NCBI RefSeq assembly: GCF_003813775.1
Contig: NZ_RPDH01000002.1
Coordinates: 868,001-932,000, forward strand
Reading direction: 5' to 3'
Length of the DNA stretch: 64,000 nt
Source: Chitinophaga lutea
GTDB taxonomy: Bacteria; Bacteroidota; Bacteroidia; Chitinophagales; Chitinophagaceae
The notes under the pieces are model-generated. The model worked only from the letters and a program-made list of their open reading frames with translations. It was not told where the DNA came from and did not search any database. Shown here piece after piece: positions 53,291 to 61,842 of this stretch. How positions within the stretch are numbered: position 1 is the stretch's first letter; every line of letters starts with the position of its first letter. A program made the translations under genes and the position numbers.

Positions 53291-54745
53291 TTAATAGTTA
53301 GGATTCTGCAGCAGGTTTTTGTTCACGTCCACTTCTGCCTGCGGAATAGGTGCCACCAGTTTATAGTCGGTGTTCGGAATGGTCGTGGCAGCCGATTTTA
53401 CAATGTCGCGGCCGGTACGCATCAGATCGAACAGGCGGTGGCCCTCGAAAGCCAGTTCTATCCTTCTTTCGCGGAGGATGGCAGCAGTCAGTGCATCACC
53501 GGTCAGGCCGGCCAGGGGGGCCAGTTTAACACGGGTATGTACTTTATTCAGGTCATCGAGCGCTTCCACATCTTTACCGCCCTGCATCGCTCTCGCTTCT
53601 GCGCGGTTGAGGTACAGTTCGCTGGCGCGGATGAGCATGATGTCGTCGCCGCCCTGGAAAGGTTTGGCGCCGGGCCATTTCAGGCAGGAAAATATCGCCT
53701 GGCCGCTCTTGGTCACGGGTCTCAGCAAGGATTTCCAGCGGGGATCATTATCGGTATAATAATCAGCCCGTAAACCGGCACGGGGCGTGATGTCGCCGTA
53801 CCCGCCCAGGATGGGATGCTTGTAAAAAATCGACTGGATAGCGTCGGAACCAAATGCTTCATATGCTTCGAAGCTCAGCCCGAAAATCATTTCCGGGTGG
53901 AGGTTGCCCCATTTGGACATATAGGTGGCGCTGTCTGATACGAATTCCACTTTCAGCTTCGGGGTGTTGAACCCTGTTGCGATCATGCCGATGGCGGTTG
54001 TCGCATCTGCTTCGGAGCCGGCCCAGTCGCCACGGTATAATTTCACGCGGCTGTTGAGGGCGATGGCGGCCAGTTTGGACGCACGAAAAGGACCAACGAT
54101 GCCTGCGGTTACTTCGGATTTGCCGAGGCGGGCAACTGCAGAGTCAAGATCTTTGACGATCTGTGCATATACGGCATCTACTTTCGGGCGGGACGGATAA
54201 CCGGGGAACTCCGGGTTGGTCACATCCAGCAACGCATCGGTAACGATGGGCACACCGTAGTCGAAGCCGTTCAGGAACCTGGGGTTGCGGGCAAAAGACC
54301 GCACCAGGTCGAAGTAGTTGTAAGCACGGATGAAAAACGCCTCACCCATCAGCTGATCCAGTTCTTCTTCGCTGAAACCGCTGGCCCGCGGGCCGTACTT
54401 CATGATGAAGTTGCTGCGGAAAATGTTGGTATAGCAGGTATTCCAGATCGCCACCTGCGCACGCGGAGAGTTGTTGGACTCATTCACGAAGCGGTTGGAG
54501 TTCGAGGTAGTGATCTCGCCGTTGTCGGACAACACCTCGCTCTGCACGATAAAATCGCGGCCATAATACCCTACCGCGCGCATGCTGGCATAAGCGGAAA
54601 TAACGGTCGCCTTGATGGCGTCTTTACTTTTGCTCGCCTTTTCCAGGTCGATGGACTCACGCGGATTGGTTTCCAGCAGCTTGTTGCATGATGCCACGCT
54701 CGCTGCCGCGCAAATGGATAAAATATATACTGATAATTTCTTCAT
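53291..54745 (-). CDS. SusD/RagB-family nutrient-binding lipoprotein
   Basis: A 484-residue protein with lipobox VASC (Cys20). After LLETNPRESID comes the TPR-rich SusD fold: MGEAFFIRAYNYFDLVR is the conserved core helix, and the C-terminal segment RERRIELAFEGHRLFDLMRTG is the best-known family signature. It caps the SusC barrel and binds the substrate at the cell surface. It lies 11 bases downstream of susC-like and 15 bases before the two-repeat lipoprotein. Confidence 0.95.
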   Translation of the reverse strand: MKKLSVYILSICAAASVASCNKLLETNPRESIDLEKASKSKDAIKATVISAYASMRAVGYYGRDFIVQSEVLSDNGEITTSNSNRFVNESNNSPRAQVAIWNTCYTNIFRSNFIMKYGPRASGFSEEELDQLMGEAFFIRAYNYFDLVRSFARNPRFLNGFDYGVPIVTDALLDVTNPEFPGYPSRPKVDAVYAQIVKDLDSAVARLGKSEVTAGIVGPFRASKLAAIALNSRVKLYRGDWAGSEADATTAIGMIATGFNTPKLKVEFVSDSATYMSKWGNLHPEMIFGLSFEAYEAFGSDAIQSIFYKHPILGGYGDITPRAGLRADYYTDNDPRWKSLLRPVTKSGQAIFSCLKWPGAKPFQGGDDIMLIRASELYLNRAEARAMQGGKDVEALDDLNKVHTRVKLAPLAGLTGDALTAAILRERRIELAFEGHRLFDLMRTGRDIVKSAATTIPNTDYKLVAPIPQAEVDVNKNLLQNPNY

Positions 54746-54756
54746 GTCGGTTCCGA

Positions 54757-57741
54757 TTAAAATGTTACTTGAAGGCCTGCAGTGTACTGTTTGCTTTGCG
54801 GATACACACCGAAGTCGCCGGTTGTGCCGTTCAGCAGTTCAGGGTCAAAACCACCATAGTTAGACCAGGTGTGGAAGTTCTGCGCGGTTACGTAAACCCT
54901 TGCAGAAGCAGCATGGAACCTGGACAATACGCGTTTCGGCAGGCTGTAAGACAGGGTGATGTCTTTGATACGGAGATAATCTCCTTTTTCATAATACCGG
55001 TCAGAAATCGAATAAGCCGAGGTAGTGCCAGGGATGGTGCCGCCGTAGTAAGGTTTGAATACGTCGGTGATATCACCGGGTTTACGCCACCTTCTCCACT
55101 GGGAAGCATACTGGTTCCTGTCTACGGTGCTGCCTGCACGGGAAGAGAACAGCTCGTCCTGGTTCAGCAGGTAGTTGCCGCCGGAGTACTGGAGGAAGAT
55201 GCGGAGCGTAAGACCTTTATAAGTGAACTCGTTGGTGAGACCGCCAAACCAGGTAGGGTCGAGCGTAGCATCGAGGTACTTACGGTCGCGGGCAACAGGC
55301 TGGTAGGTGATATTACCCAGGGTATCATACCACATGGGGCGGCCGTCACCGGGGTTGATACCGGCCCATTGCTGGGTCAGGATCGAGTTGATGGGGCGGC
55401 CCACGACGATAGCGGTACCGATGTTGTTCTGACCGGGCAACAGCTTGGTCACTTCGTTTTTCACTTTCGTGAAGTTGAAGCGGGTTTCCCAGCGGAAATC
55501 GTTGATATCGAGGTTCACGGTTTTCAGTTCGAACTCATACCCTTTGTTACGAAGGCTGCCTACGTTCTGCTGGATGGAGGCGAAACCGCTGGTGATCGGC
55601 AGGGGTTTGGTCAGCAGCAGGTTTTTACGGTCTGCGATAAAGTATTCGGTGGTGAACATGATGCGGTTTTTCAACAACGCAATGTCGAGGCCGAAGTTGT
55701 AAGAGTGGTTGCTTTCCCAGGTCAGGTCCGGCACGGCCAGCGCAGTGGGCGCGGCGCCGGGCAAACCTTCGTAGGTACCGCCGAGGCCGAAGAGCTGGCG
55801 GCTGGGATAGTTACCGATGAGGCTGTTACCGGTTACACCATAAGATGCACGCAGTTTCAGGTCGGAGATCGCTTTCACGTTGCTGAGGAAAGATTCACGG
55901 GAAGCTCTCCACATCAATGCCACAGAGGGGAACATACCATAGCGGTTGTTTTTGCCGAAACGGGAAGAACCGTCGCGGCGAAGGGTACCGGTTACGGTAT
56001 AGCGGTCGTCGTAGGTATAAGAAGCCTGACCGAATCCGCTCAGCATTTTCCAGTCGGTAAAGATGGAGCCCGGATTATCAGGCACCGCCGTAGCGCCGAG
56101 CGTGGCGAACTCAAAGCTGGGAACACCGCTACCACCGGCATTCAGGCCGCGCTGTACGTTGTAACGGTATTCACCGCCGATCAAAGCAGACACTTTATGC
56201 ACACCGTTGAAAATCTTGTTGAAGTTCAGGGTATGGTTGGTCTGCCAGTTCAGGATTTCGGTATTAAAATCGCTTACGCTGCCGGAAGGCGCACCGTCGA
56301 TCGTACGGGGATCCTGGTAACGGTGCTCTTTCACGTCGCCGTACTCAATATTGACAGTACCGCGGTAAGTGAGGGTAGGCGTAATGGAATAAATCAGGTT
56401 CAGGTTACCGAGCATCTTCAGGTTACGCGCGTTGTAATCGTCGAACGTAAACTGTTTCAGCGGGTTGATGTAATAAGCGCCGAACAGGGGCTCGTTAAAG
56501 TCGCCGTCTTTGGTGTAGGGTCCGGTGCCGGGCCACAGCAGGATAGCGCCGCGGTTCGGGTTGGAGAAACCACCCGCGCCGGATACGCCGTTCTGTTTGC
56601 TCACCGCCGCGAGGATGCCGGTGGATACTTCCAGTTTGTTGCTCACCTTGTGGCTGAGGTTCAGCTTCATGGTACCACGGGTGAAGTCGGAGGCAATTAC
56701 CTGGCCCTCGAACTTGTGCATGGAACCGGAGAGATAGAACGTCGTTTTTTCGTTACCACCGCTCAGCGCCAGCTCATAGTTCTGGATCTGGCCCTTGCGC
56801 ATCAGCACATCCTGCCAATCGTATGTAGGCAGCGTGTCGAATTTGGAGGTGCCGAAGGTGCTCTGCAGCCAGTTGTCCGCCGTGGCTTTACCATAGCGGT
56901 TCACCTGCGATTCATAACCCAGCTGTACCAGTTGGGGCGTAGTCAGCAGGTCGAGCTCTTTGATCGGACCGTTGAAACCGCCGTAAGCGCCAACGCTCAG
57001 GTTGGTTTTACCGGCACGGCCTTTTTTGGTGGTCACGATCACAACGCCGTTGGCCGCCTGCGCACCGTAGATAGAGGCGCTGGCAGGGTCTTTCAACACG
57101 TCGATGGACTCGATATCGTCCGGGTTCAGTGCGGAAAGGGCATTGGCGGAGGGGAAGTTACGGGTGTTGTCGCCGGAGTTTACCTGCACCCCGTCGATGA
57201 TGTACAACGGGTCGTTACCGGCATTGATGGAACCGAGACCACGTACGCGTACGCTCAGTGCGCCGCCGGGAATACCGTTGTTGGCGATTACCTGTACGCC
57301 GGACATTTTACCCTGCATGGCACGGTCGAAGCTCTGTACGGGCAGGTTCTGGATGTCTTTGCTTTGTACGGAAGATACGGCGCCGCTCACATCACGTTTG
57401 CGTTTTACGCTGTAACCCGTTACCACAAACTCGTCGAGGCTTTTCTGGTCGCTCAGCAGCTTTACCAGCAGCTGGTTACCGGCCGGAACGGCGATGTCCT
57501 TCGTTTCATAGCCTAAAAATGAGAATGTCAGGATTTTGGCGTGGTCGGGCACATTGAGGGTAAATGAACCGTCGGCTCCGGAAATGGTGCCTAAGTTGGT
57601 GCCTTTAATGCCGATTGTTACGCCGGGGAGGGGTGAGTTGTCTGTCTGATCGGAGACCATTCCCTTGATAGTCCGGCTCTGGGCGAGCGCGGTGGAAAGG
57701 CACAATAGCAGACATACTCCTACGAGTAGTAGTCTTCTCAT
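54757..57741 (-). CDS. SusC/RagA-type TonB-dependent outer membrane transporter
   Basis: A 994-residue receptor. The ATG at 57741 is preferred over a GTG two codons upstream; it gives a signal peptide (LLLVGVCLLLCLSTALA). The carboxypeptidase-regulatory-like domain (about 25-95) contains IKGMVSDQTDNSPLPGVTI, then a TonB-box-like region, the plug (SGVQVIANNGIPGG, PLYIIDGVQV, IESIDVLKDPASASIYGAQA) and a 22-strand barrel ending in the terminal aromatic segment TAGLQVTF. It works with the SusD gene just downstream. Length and order are normal; no CAZyme is next to it. Confidence 0.95.
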   Translation of the reverse strand: MRRLLLVGVCLLLCLSTALAQSRTIKGMVSDQTDNSPLPGVTIGIKGTNLGTISGADGSFTLNVPDHAKILTFSFLGYETKDIAVPAGNQLLVKLLSDQKSLDEFVVTGYSVKRKRDVSGAVSSVQSKDIQNLPVQSFDRAMQGKMSGVQVIANNGIPGGALSVRVRGLGSINAGNDPLYIIDGVQVNSGDNTRNFPSANALSALNPDDIESIDVLKDPASASIYGAQAANGVVIVTTKKGRAGKTNLSVGAYGGFNGPIKELDLLTTPQLVQLGYESQVNRYGKATADNWLQSTFGTSKFDTLPTYDWQDVLMRKGQIQNYELALSGGNEKTTFYLSGSMHKFEGQVIASDFTRGTMKLNLSHKVSNKLEVSTGILAAVSKQNGVSGAGGFSNPNRGAILLWPGTGPYTKDGDFNEPLFGAYYINPLKQFTFDDYNARNLKMLGNLNLIYSITPTLTYRGTVNIEYGDVKEHRYQDPRTIDGAPSGSVSDFNTEILNWQTNHTLNFNKIFNGVHKVSALIGGEYRYNVQRGLNAGGSGVPSFEFATLGATAVPDNPGSIFTDWKMLSGFGQASYTYDDRYTVTGTLRRDGSSRFGKNNRYGMFPSVALMWRASRESFLSNVKAISDLKLRASYGVTGNSLIGNYPSRQLFGLGGTYEGLPGAAPTALAVPDLTWESNHSYNFGLDIALLKNRIMFTTEYFIADRKNLLLTKPLPITSGFASIQQNVGSLRNKGYEFELKTVNLDINDFRWETRFNFTKVKNEVTKLLPGQNNIGTAIVVGRPINSILTQQWAGINPGDGRPMWYDTLGNITYQPVARDRKYLDATLDPTWFGGLTNEFTYKGLTLRIFLQYSGGNYLLNQDELFSSRAGSTVDRNQYASQWRRWRKPGDITDVFKPYYGGTIPGTTSAYSISDRYYEKGDYLRIKDITLSYSLPKRVLSRFHAASARVYVTAQNFHTWSNYGGFDPELLNGTTGDFGVYPQSKQYTAGLQVTF

Positions 57742-57809
57742 ACGCACGATTTAGATTTTTTGTTAGTAATTCAAAAGGTTAATTTCAGGGCGCTAATATA
57801 CGTTTAACA

Positions 57810-57817
57810 CAAATATA
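57810..57817 (-). promoter_or_regulatory. Candidate -7 box for the SusC operon
   Basis: TATATTTG on the minus strand matches TAnnTTTG, about 69 bases before the chosen ATG. No TTG at the ideal distance. It suggests that SusCD is transcribed separately from the cytochrome gene. Confidence 0.45.
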
Positions 57818-57862
57818 ACGAACTACACGTGCGTGTTATATACCCCGTTTGGCGGCAAACAA

Positions 57863-60136
57863 TTATTTCAATTCCTCCATGGTAAAGGATTTCACCCTCC
57901 CCTTGTATTTTTCTTTCACCTGCTGAATTTCTTTCTCGATAACTTTATCGGATTTATTCCCCCACGCATTCCGGATAAAACTCAGCAACTGCGCAATGTC
58001 CGCATCGGAAAACTCGTCGTTGCTGATGAGGCCGGGCATATCGCCATTGATCTCCGGGGCCTTGTACAACTTTCCGTTTACCTGCACCGGCCCGGTAAGC
58101 CCGTACAGGACAATGGCGATGAGCCTTTCCTTTTTCCCGGTAACCAGTTCCGAGTGGTTGAGCGGTGGCGCCAGGGATTGAATCCCCTCCCCGTCTGCCC
58201 CATGGCAGGTCTGGCAAACGGTTTTAAAAATGAGGTTGCCGCGGGGGTATTCTTTGAGCAGGGCCTCGTCCATATTGGATTTGCGACGGTTGGCGATATC
58301 GGTCAGTACCTTTTTCAGCTGGCGGCGGATAATGAGCGTGGTATCGGGGTTCCAGGCTTCCACGGCGGCCAGCAATTGCGCTTCTTTGTCTTTGACGTTG
58401 CTGATCACGGCCCCGGCCATCACTTTGCTGTTGGGATAGGTCTGCCAGGCCTGTTGCAGCAGGCGGGCGGCCGCAGCGGCGTCTGTTTTCCGGAGGGCGG
58501 GCAGCACCAGCGTGGCCGTCGGCGCCTGTACGGAGTCGGCCATCAGCTTTTCAAGTGTTTGGGCCACCACAGCCCTGTTTCCGCTATTGATCACAGCGGG
58601 CAGCACGGCAATAGCCTGGCTGCGGAGCAACGCATCGGTGGTCTGCTCGAGCAGCGGCTGCACATCGGCCAGGGTCAGCGCATGCAGGCCTTCCAGCGCC
58701 CAGAGGGCATGCATGGCGCCAATGGGCTTCGACAAGTCGCGCAGGCGGGCCTGTAAGGCGGGCACCCATTGTTTATCCTGCCCGTCCGCGATCAGCTGCT
58801 GCGCTTTGTCGCGCACCCAGCCGTTCGCATCGTCGAGGAAGGCCACCAGGTTACCTGTTATCTTCACGGGTTGCGGGTTGCTTTTGGCGGGCACCACGCG
58901 GTAAATGCGCCCGCAGTTGAGCGGCTGCGTCAGCGAGCGGGCGCCTATTTCACCCTTGAGATAAGGCGTGAGATAGGTTTTGTGCTGGATGATGCCGCGG
59001 TACATGTCGAGCACATACATCGTTCCATCTGGCCCCAGGTGCAGGTTCACAGGACGGAAGCGTTCGTCGGTGCTGGCGAGGAATTCTTTGCCTTTATAAG
59101 CCTGGCGACCTTTGACGGCATATCCGCCGTTGTCGAGAATGTTCCTTTTGATGAGGTTGGCCGAAGGTTCCGCCACAAAAGCGTTGCCTTCGAACGCCGC
59201 ACCATACAGACCACCGCGATATACCAGCGGGCCGCAGGCGGCCGTGAAATTCACGAGGCGCAGGCTGTCGTCGAGCACGCCTTTCATATAACCCCGGTTC
59301 ACGCCGGTATTGGGGCGGAGCGGGTATACCTTGTTATCGGGCACGATGTTTTCGTCGTAGCCGTCTACCTTGCGCTGGTTGGGGTTGCCGGCACCCAAAC
59401 CCGGACTGAAATAATCGCCGAGCAGGTTCTCTGAGTTATTGTTATAGAAGAGGCGGCCGTAACTGTCCTGCGAAATCCCCCACTGCCCGCGGAAGTGGGT
59501 CTCTTCCTTCAGCCAGCGGCCACCGTCGTAGCGGTAGCGTTTGTCCGACTTCGCATTGTATATCCAGTTATCCATGGCGCGCAGCAGGCCGTTGGGCTGA
59601 TGCTCCACGTTGCCGCCGGTGGTAAAGAGCGAATCAACGAGTGTCTTTTTTCCAGCGTGGTCGCCGCTTATCTCGTAATGCCAGAGTTTGGGCGGCTCCG
59701 CTACCAGCAGGCCGTTGCCTGCGATGCTCAGCGCCCTGGGCAGCACCAGGGAATCCACGAATACGGTGCGTTTGTCCATCGCCCCGTCGCCGGTGGTATC
59801 TTCCAGTATCACGATCCGGCCGTTGCGGGCGTCTTCACCGGTTCCCACCGTGTCTGGCATATAACCGGTCATTTCCGCCACCCAGAGGCGGCCACGCTCA
59901 TCGAAGGTCATCGCCACGGGCACCACCACCATCGGTTCGGCCGCTACCAGCTGTACGGTAAAGCCGTCTTCCACCTCTATTTTTTCGAGTGATTGCGCAG
60001 CCGTCAGCACGGGCGATTCCGCGTACTGCTGCCGTATTGCGAGAGAGTCTGTTGTGCCGTTGTGCTGCCGGTTGTTGCAGGCGCTCAATATTAAGCCTGT
60101 CAACCCCCATACTGTCAATATTCTGCCCGTGTTCAT
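57863..60136 (-). CDS. PVC-type heme-binding lipoprotein (membrane-bound dehydrogenase-like, cytochrome c domain)
   Basis: A 757-residue protein starting MNTGRILTVWGLTGLILSAC, with a lipobox; five earlier codons are open. The N-terminal part (about 35-400) is a PQQ/Gdh-like beta-propeller: MTFDERGRLWVAEMTGYM, TVFVDSLVLPRALSI, LHLGPDGTMYVLDMYRG. A HEAT-like helical middle (about 420-620) follows, then a cytochrome c domain with the heme site Cys641-Gln-Thr-Cys644-His645 and a Met ligand candidate in GDMPGL. Relatives occur beside oxidative sugar genes. It probably oxidises a sugar or alcohol in the periplasm and passes electrons to the heme. Confidence 0.9.
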   Translation of the reverse strand: MNTGRILTVWGLTGLILSACNNRQHNGTTDSLAIRQQYAESPVLTAAQSLEKIEVEDGFTVQLVAAEPMVVVPVAMTFDERGRLWVAEMTGYMPDTVGTGEDARNGRIVILEDTTGDGAMDKRTVFVDSLVLPRALSIAGNGLLVAEPPKLWHYEISGDHAGKKTLVDSLFTTGGNVEHQPNGLLRAMDNWIYNAKSDKRYRYDGGRWLKEETHFRGQWGISQDSYGRLFYNNNSENLLGDYFSPGLGAGNPNQRKVDGYDENIVPDNKVYPLRPNTGVNRGYMKGVLDDSLRLVNFTAACGPLVYRGGLYGAAFEGNAFVAEPSANLIKRNILDNGGYAVKGRQAYKGKEFLASTDERFRPVNLHLGPDGTMYVLDMYRGIIQHKTYLTPYLKGEIGARSLTQPLNCGRIYRVVPAKSNPQPVKITGNLVAFLDDANGWVRDKAQQLIADGQDKQWVPALQARLRDLSKPIGAMHALWALEGLHALTLADVQPLLEQTTDALLRSQAIAVLPAVINSGNRAVVAQTLEKLMADSVQAPTATLVLPALRKTDAAAAARLLQQAWQTYPNSKVMAGAVISNVKDKEAQLLAAVEAWNPDTTLIIRRQLKKVLTDIANRRKSNMDEALLKEYPRGNLIFKTVCQTCHGADGEGIQSLAPPLNHSELVTGKKERLIAIVLYGLTGPVQVNGKLYKAPEINGDMPGLISNDEFSDADIAQLLSFIRNAWGNKSDKVIEKEIQQVKEKYKGRVKSFTMEELK

Positions 60137-60277
60137 AGCCGTAGCATGCAATTATGTAAAATCGATTGAATCGCATTAAAATACTACCCCTAATGCGAAT
60201 TTTCAAATTTGAAGCGGCTAAAATAAAGCGCCCGGCTGCATTTTTCCGGGTTTTATGACAGGCGGCGGGAATCCTAT

Positions 60278-61741
60278 TCAGAAAAATCTTCTTCTGAATA
60301 CGCTCTTCAGTTGGGTATACCCGTTCATGAGGTTGCCGGTGAGGAAATTGTCCTTGAGGTTGTTGCGAAGCGTGCTGCGAAGGATGCGTACGACCGTATC
60401 TTTTTCCACTTCGCCCGTTTCCTTGACCCGCCGCAGCAATTCGATGGCCACCAGGCCCAGCAGCGCCCCGAACAAAAAGAGGAAGTTCCATTCGTGCAGC
60501 TCCACGATGTGCAGGGTTTTGGTCCAGCGGGGGCTCGCCCATTCCGCGTCTATTTTAAGGTGCCGCCCGGTAAAATAATCCGCCAGTATGCCGCCCGCCA
60601 GTGGCGCCAGGGCTGAAAACACGGCCGTAACGATGTTCTTGGTGCTGAGGTAAACAATGGCGTCGGCCGTGGGCGCCAGCTTGAGGCCGATGTTGGTTAG
60701 CGACAGGTTGATCCCCGCATTGGCGATGCCCATCAGCAGGTGGATCAGCGAAAGCAGCAGCAGATTGGGCCACAGTTGGGAATAGATGCCCACAAAACAC
60801 CAGGCCACCAGGCACAGTATATATAGCGGGGCCCCGATGGCGATGATGGTTTTGTTACTGTAGCGGTCCGCAAAAAGGCCCCAGATGCGGATGGTAAAAA
60901 TACTGCTCACCTGGCTCACGATGGTCAGGCCGATGATGTAGGAAAGACCGAGCCCCATGCTTTTCATCATGAACACGGTAAAAAAGGGGGCGGCAATATT
61001 GACGGCGAACACCCAGGCGGAATTGAAGAACAGCAGGCGCCGGAAGTTCCCGTCTTTCAACGGCCGCGCCAGCATTTTAAAGATGTTCTCCTTCGGCATG
61101 AACCGCTGCGGTTCCGGCGTTTTAGCAAGAAAAGTGGTGCCTGTCAGTCCCACCACGCCGGCCACAATAAACATATATCCATACGCATTCATTTCAAGCG
61201 CGGGGTAATAGTGGCGGATATAGTCGAGCCCCAATGCCAGCATCAGGCTCAATACCGCATTGAGCGTTTGCATATAACTGCTGCGCAGGGCGAAATAAGC
61301 GCCCAGTGTTTTTTCAGGCACAAGGTCCTTCATCCAGGAATTCCAGCTGGCGCCGGCCACAGCGCCAGAGAGGTAATAAAAAAAGAGGATGGGGATCACC
61401 AGTTCGATAGTCATCACACCCGGCGCCAGCAGCGGCAACAGCCCTATGAACAGCAGGGGCAGGCGGGCCAGCACGGCGCAGATCACGGTGATCGCCCGCC
61501 GGTTGTTAAAACGGCGCACCAGCCAGATGGCGATCAGCTGGAACATATTGACCATCGTGGGCAATGCGGCAATCAAACCCAACTGCAGGTTATTGGCGCC
61601 CAGCAGGATGGCCATGGCCATGATGAAGGCCCCTCCGGTAAGGGTCGTCATGGTTTCCGAAGCCAGCCCGTCTCCTATCACCAGCTTCAGCCCTCGTTTT
61701 ACATCCTGTTCCGTCAATATTTCGCTGGGCTTCAGATTCAT
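60278..61741 (-). CDS. Major facilitator superfamily transporter
   Basis: A 487-residue protein with about 12 helices (LGLIAALPTMVNMFQLIAIWLV, ITVICAVLARLPLLFIGLL and so on). The MFS loop pattern between helices 2 and 3 reads RRFNNRR. A gap of 141 bases separates it from the cytochrome gene, with the same orientation. It may import or export a small molecule; the substrate cannot be predicted. Confidence 0.88.
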   Translation of the reverse strand: MNLKPSEILTEQDVKRGLKLVIGDGLASETMTTLTGGAFIMAMAILLGANNLQLGLIAALPTMVNMFQLIAIWLVRRFNNRRAITVICAVLARLPLLFIGLLPLLAPGVMTIELVIPILFFYYLSGAVAGASWNSWMKDLVPEKTLGAYFALRSSYMQTLNAVLSLMLALGLDYIRHYYPALEMNAYGYMFIVAGVVGLTGTTFLAKTPEPQRFMPKENIFKMLARPLKDGNFRRLLFFNSAWVFAVNIAAPFFTVFMMKSMGLGLSYIIGLTIVSQVSSIFTIRIWGLFADRYSNKTIIAIGAPLYILCLVAWCFVGIYSQLWPNLLLLSLIHLLMGIANAGINLSLTNIGLKLAPTADAIVYLSTKNIVTAVFSALAPLAGGILADYFTGRHLKIDAEWASPRWTKTLHIVELHEWNFLFLFGALLGLVAIELLRRVKETGEVEKDTVVRILRSTLRNNLKDNFLTGNLMNGYTQLKSVFRRRFF

Positions 61742-61792
61742 TTTTCAGGTTTTGTAGGATGGGGCAATCTTTGTACCAGCTTGTATAACAAC

Positions 61793-61824
61793 AAAAAAAG
61801 CCTTCCGGTTGGAAGGCTTTTTTT
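61793..61824 (-). terminator. Terminator after smc
   Basis: A long perfect stem (AAAAAAAGCCTTCC / GGAAGGCTTTTTTT) with a 4-base loop lies 19 bases beyond the smc stop. It can work on both strands. Confidence 0.9.
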
Positions 61825-61842
61825 ACAATTATTTCATTCTGT

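Noticed and set aside
54688..57516. Long plus-strand open frame opposite the SusC gene (over 900 codons)
   Set aside because: The translation is unlike any protein family and the SusC frame is complete with signal peptide, plug and barrel.
60180..60277. Weak hairpin after the MFS gene
   Set aside because: Only a five-pair CCCGG/CCGGG stem with a large loop; not convincing as a terminator.
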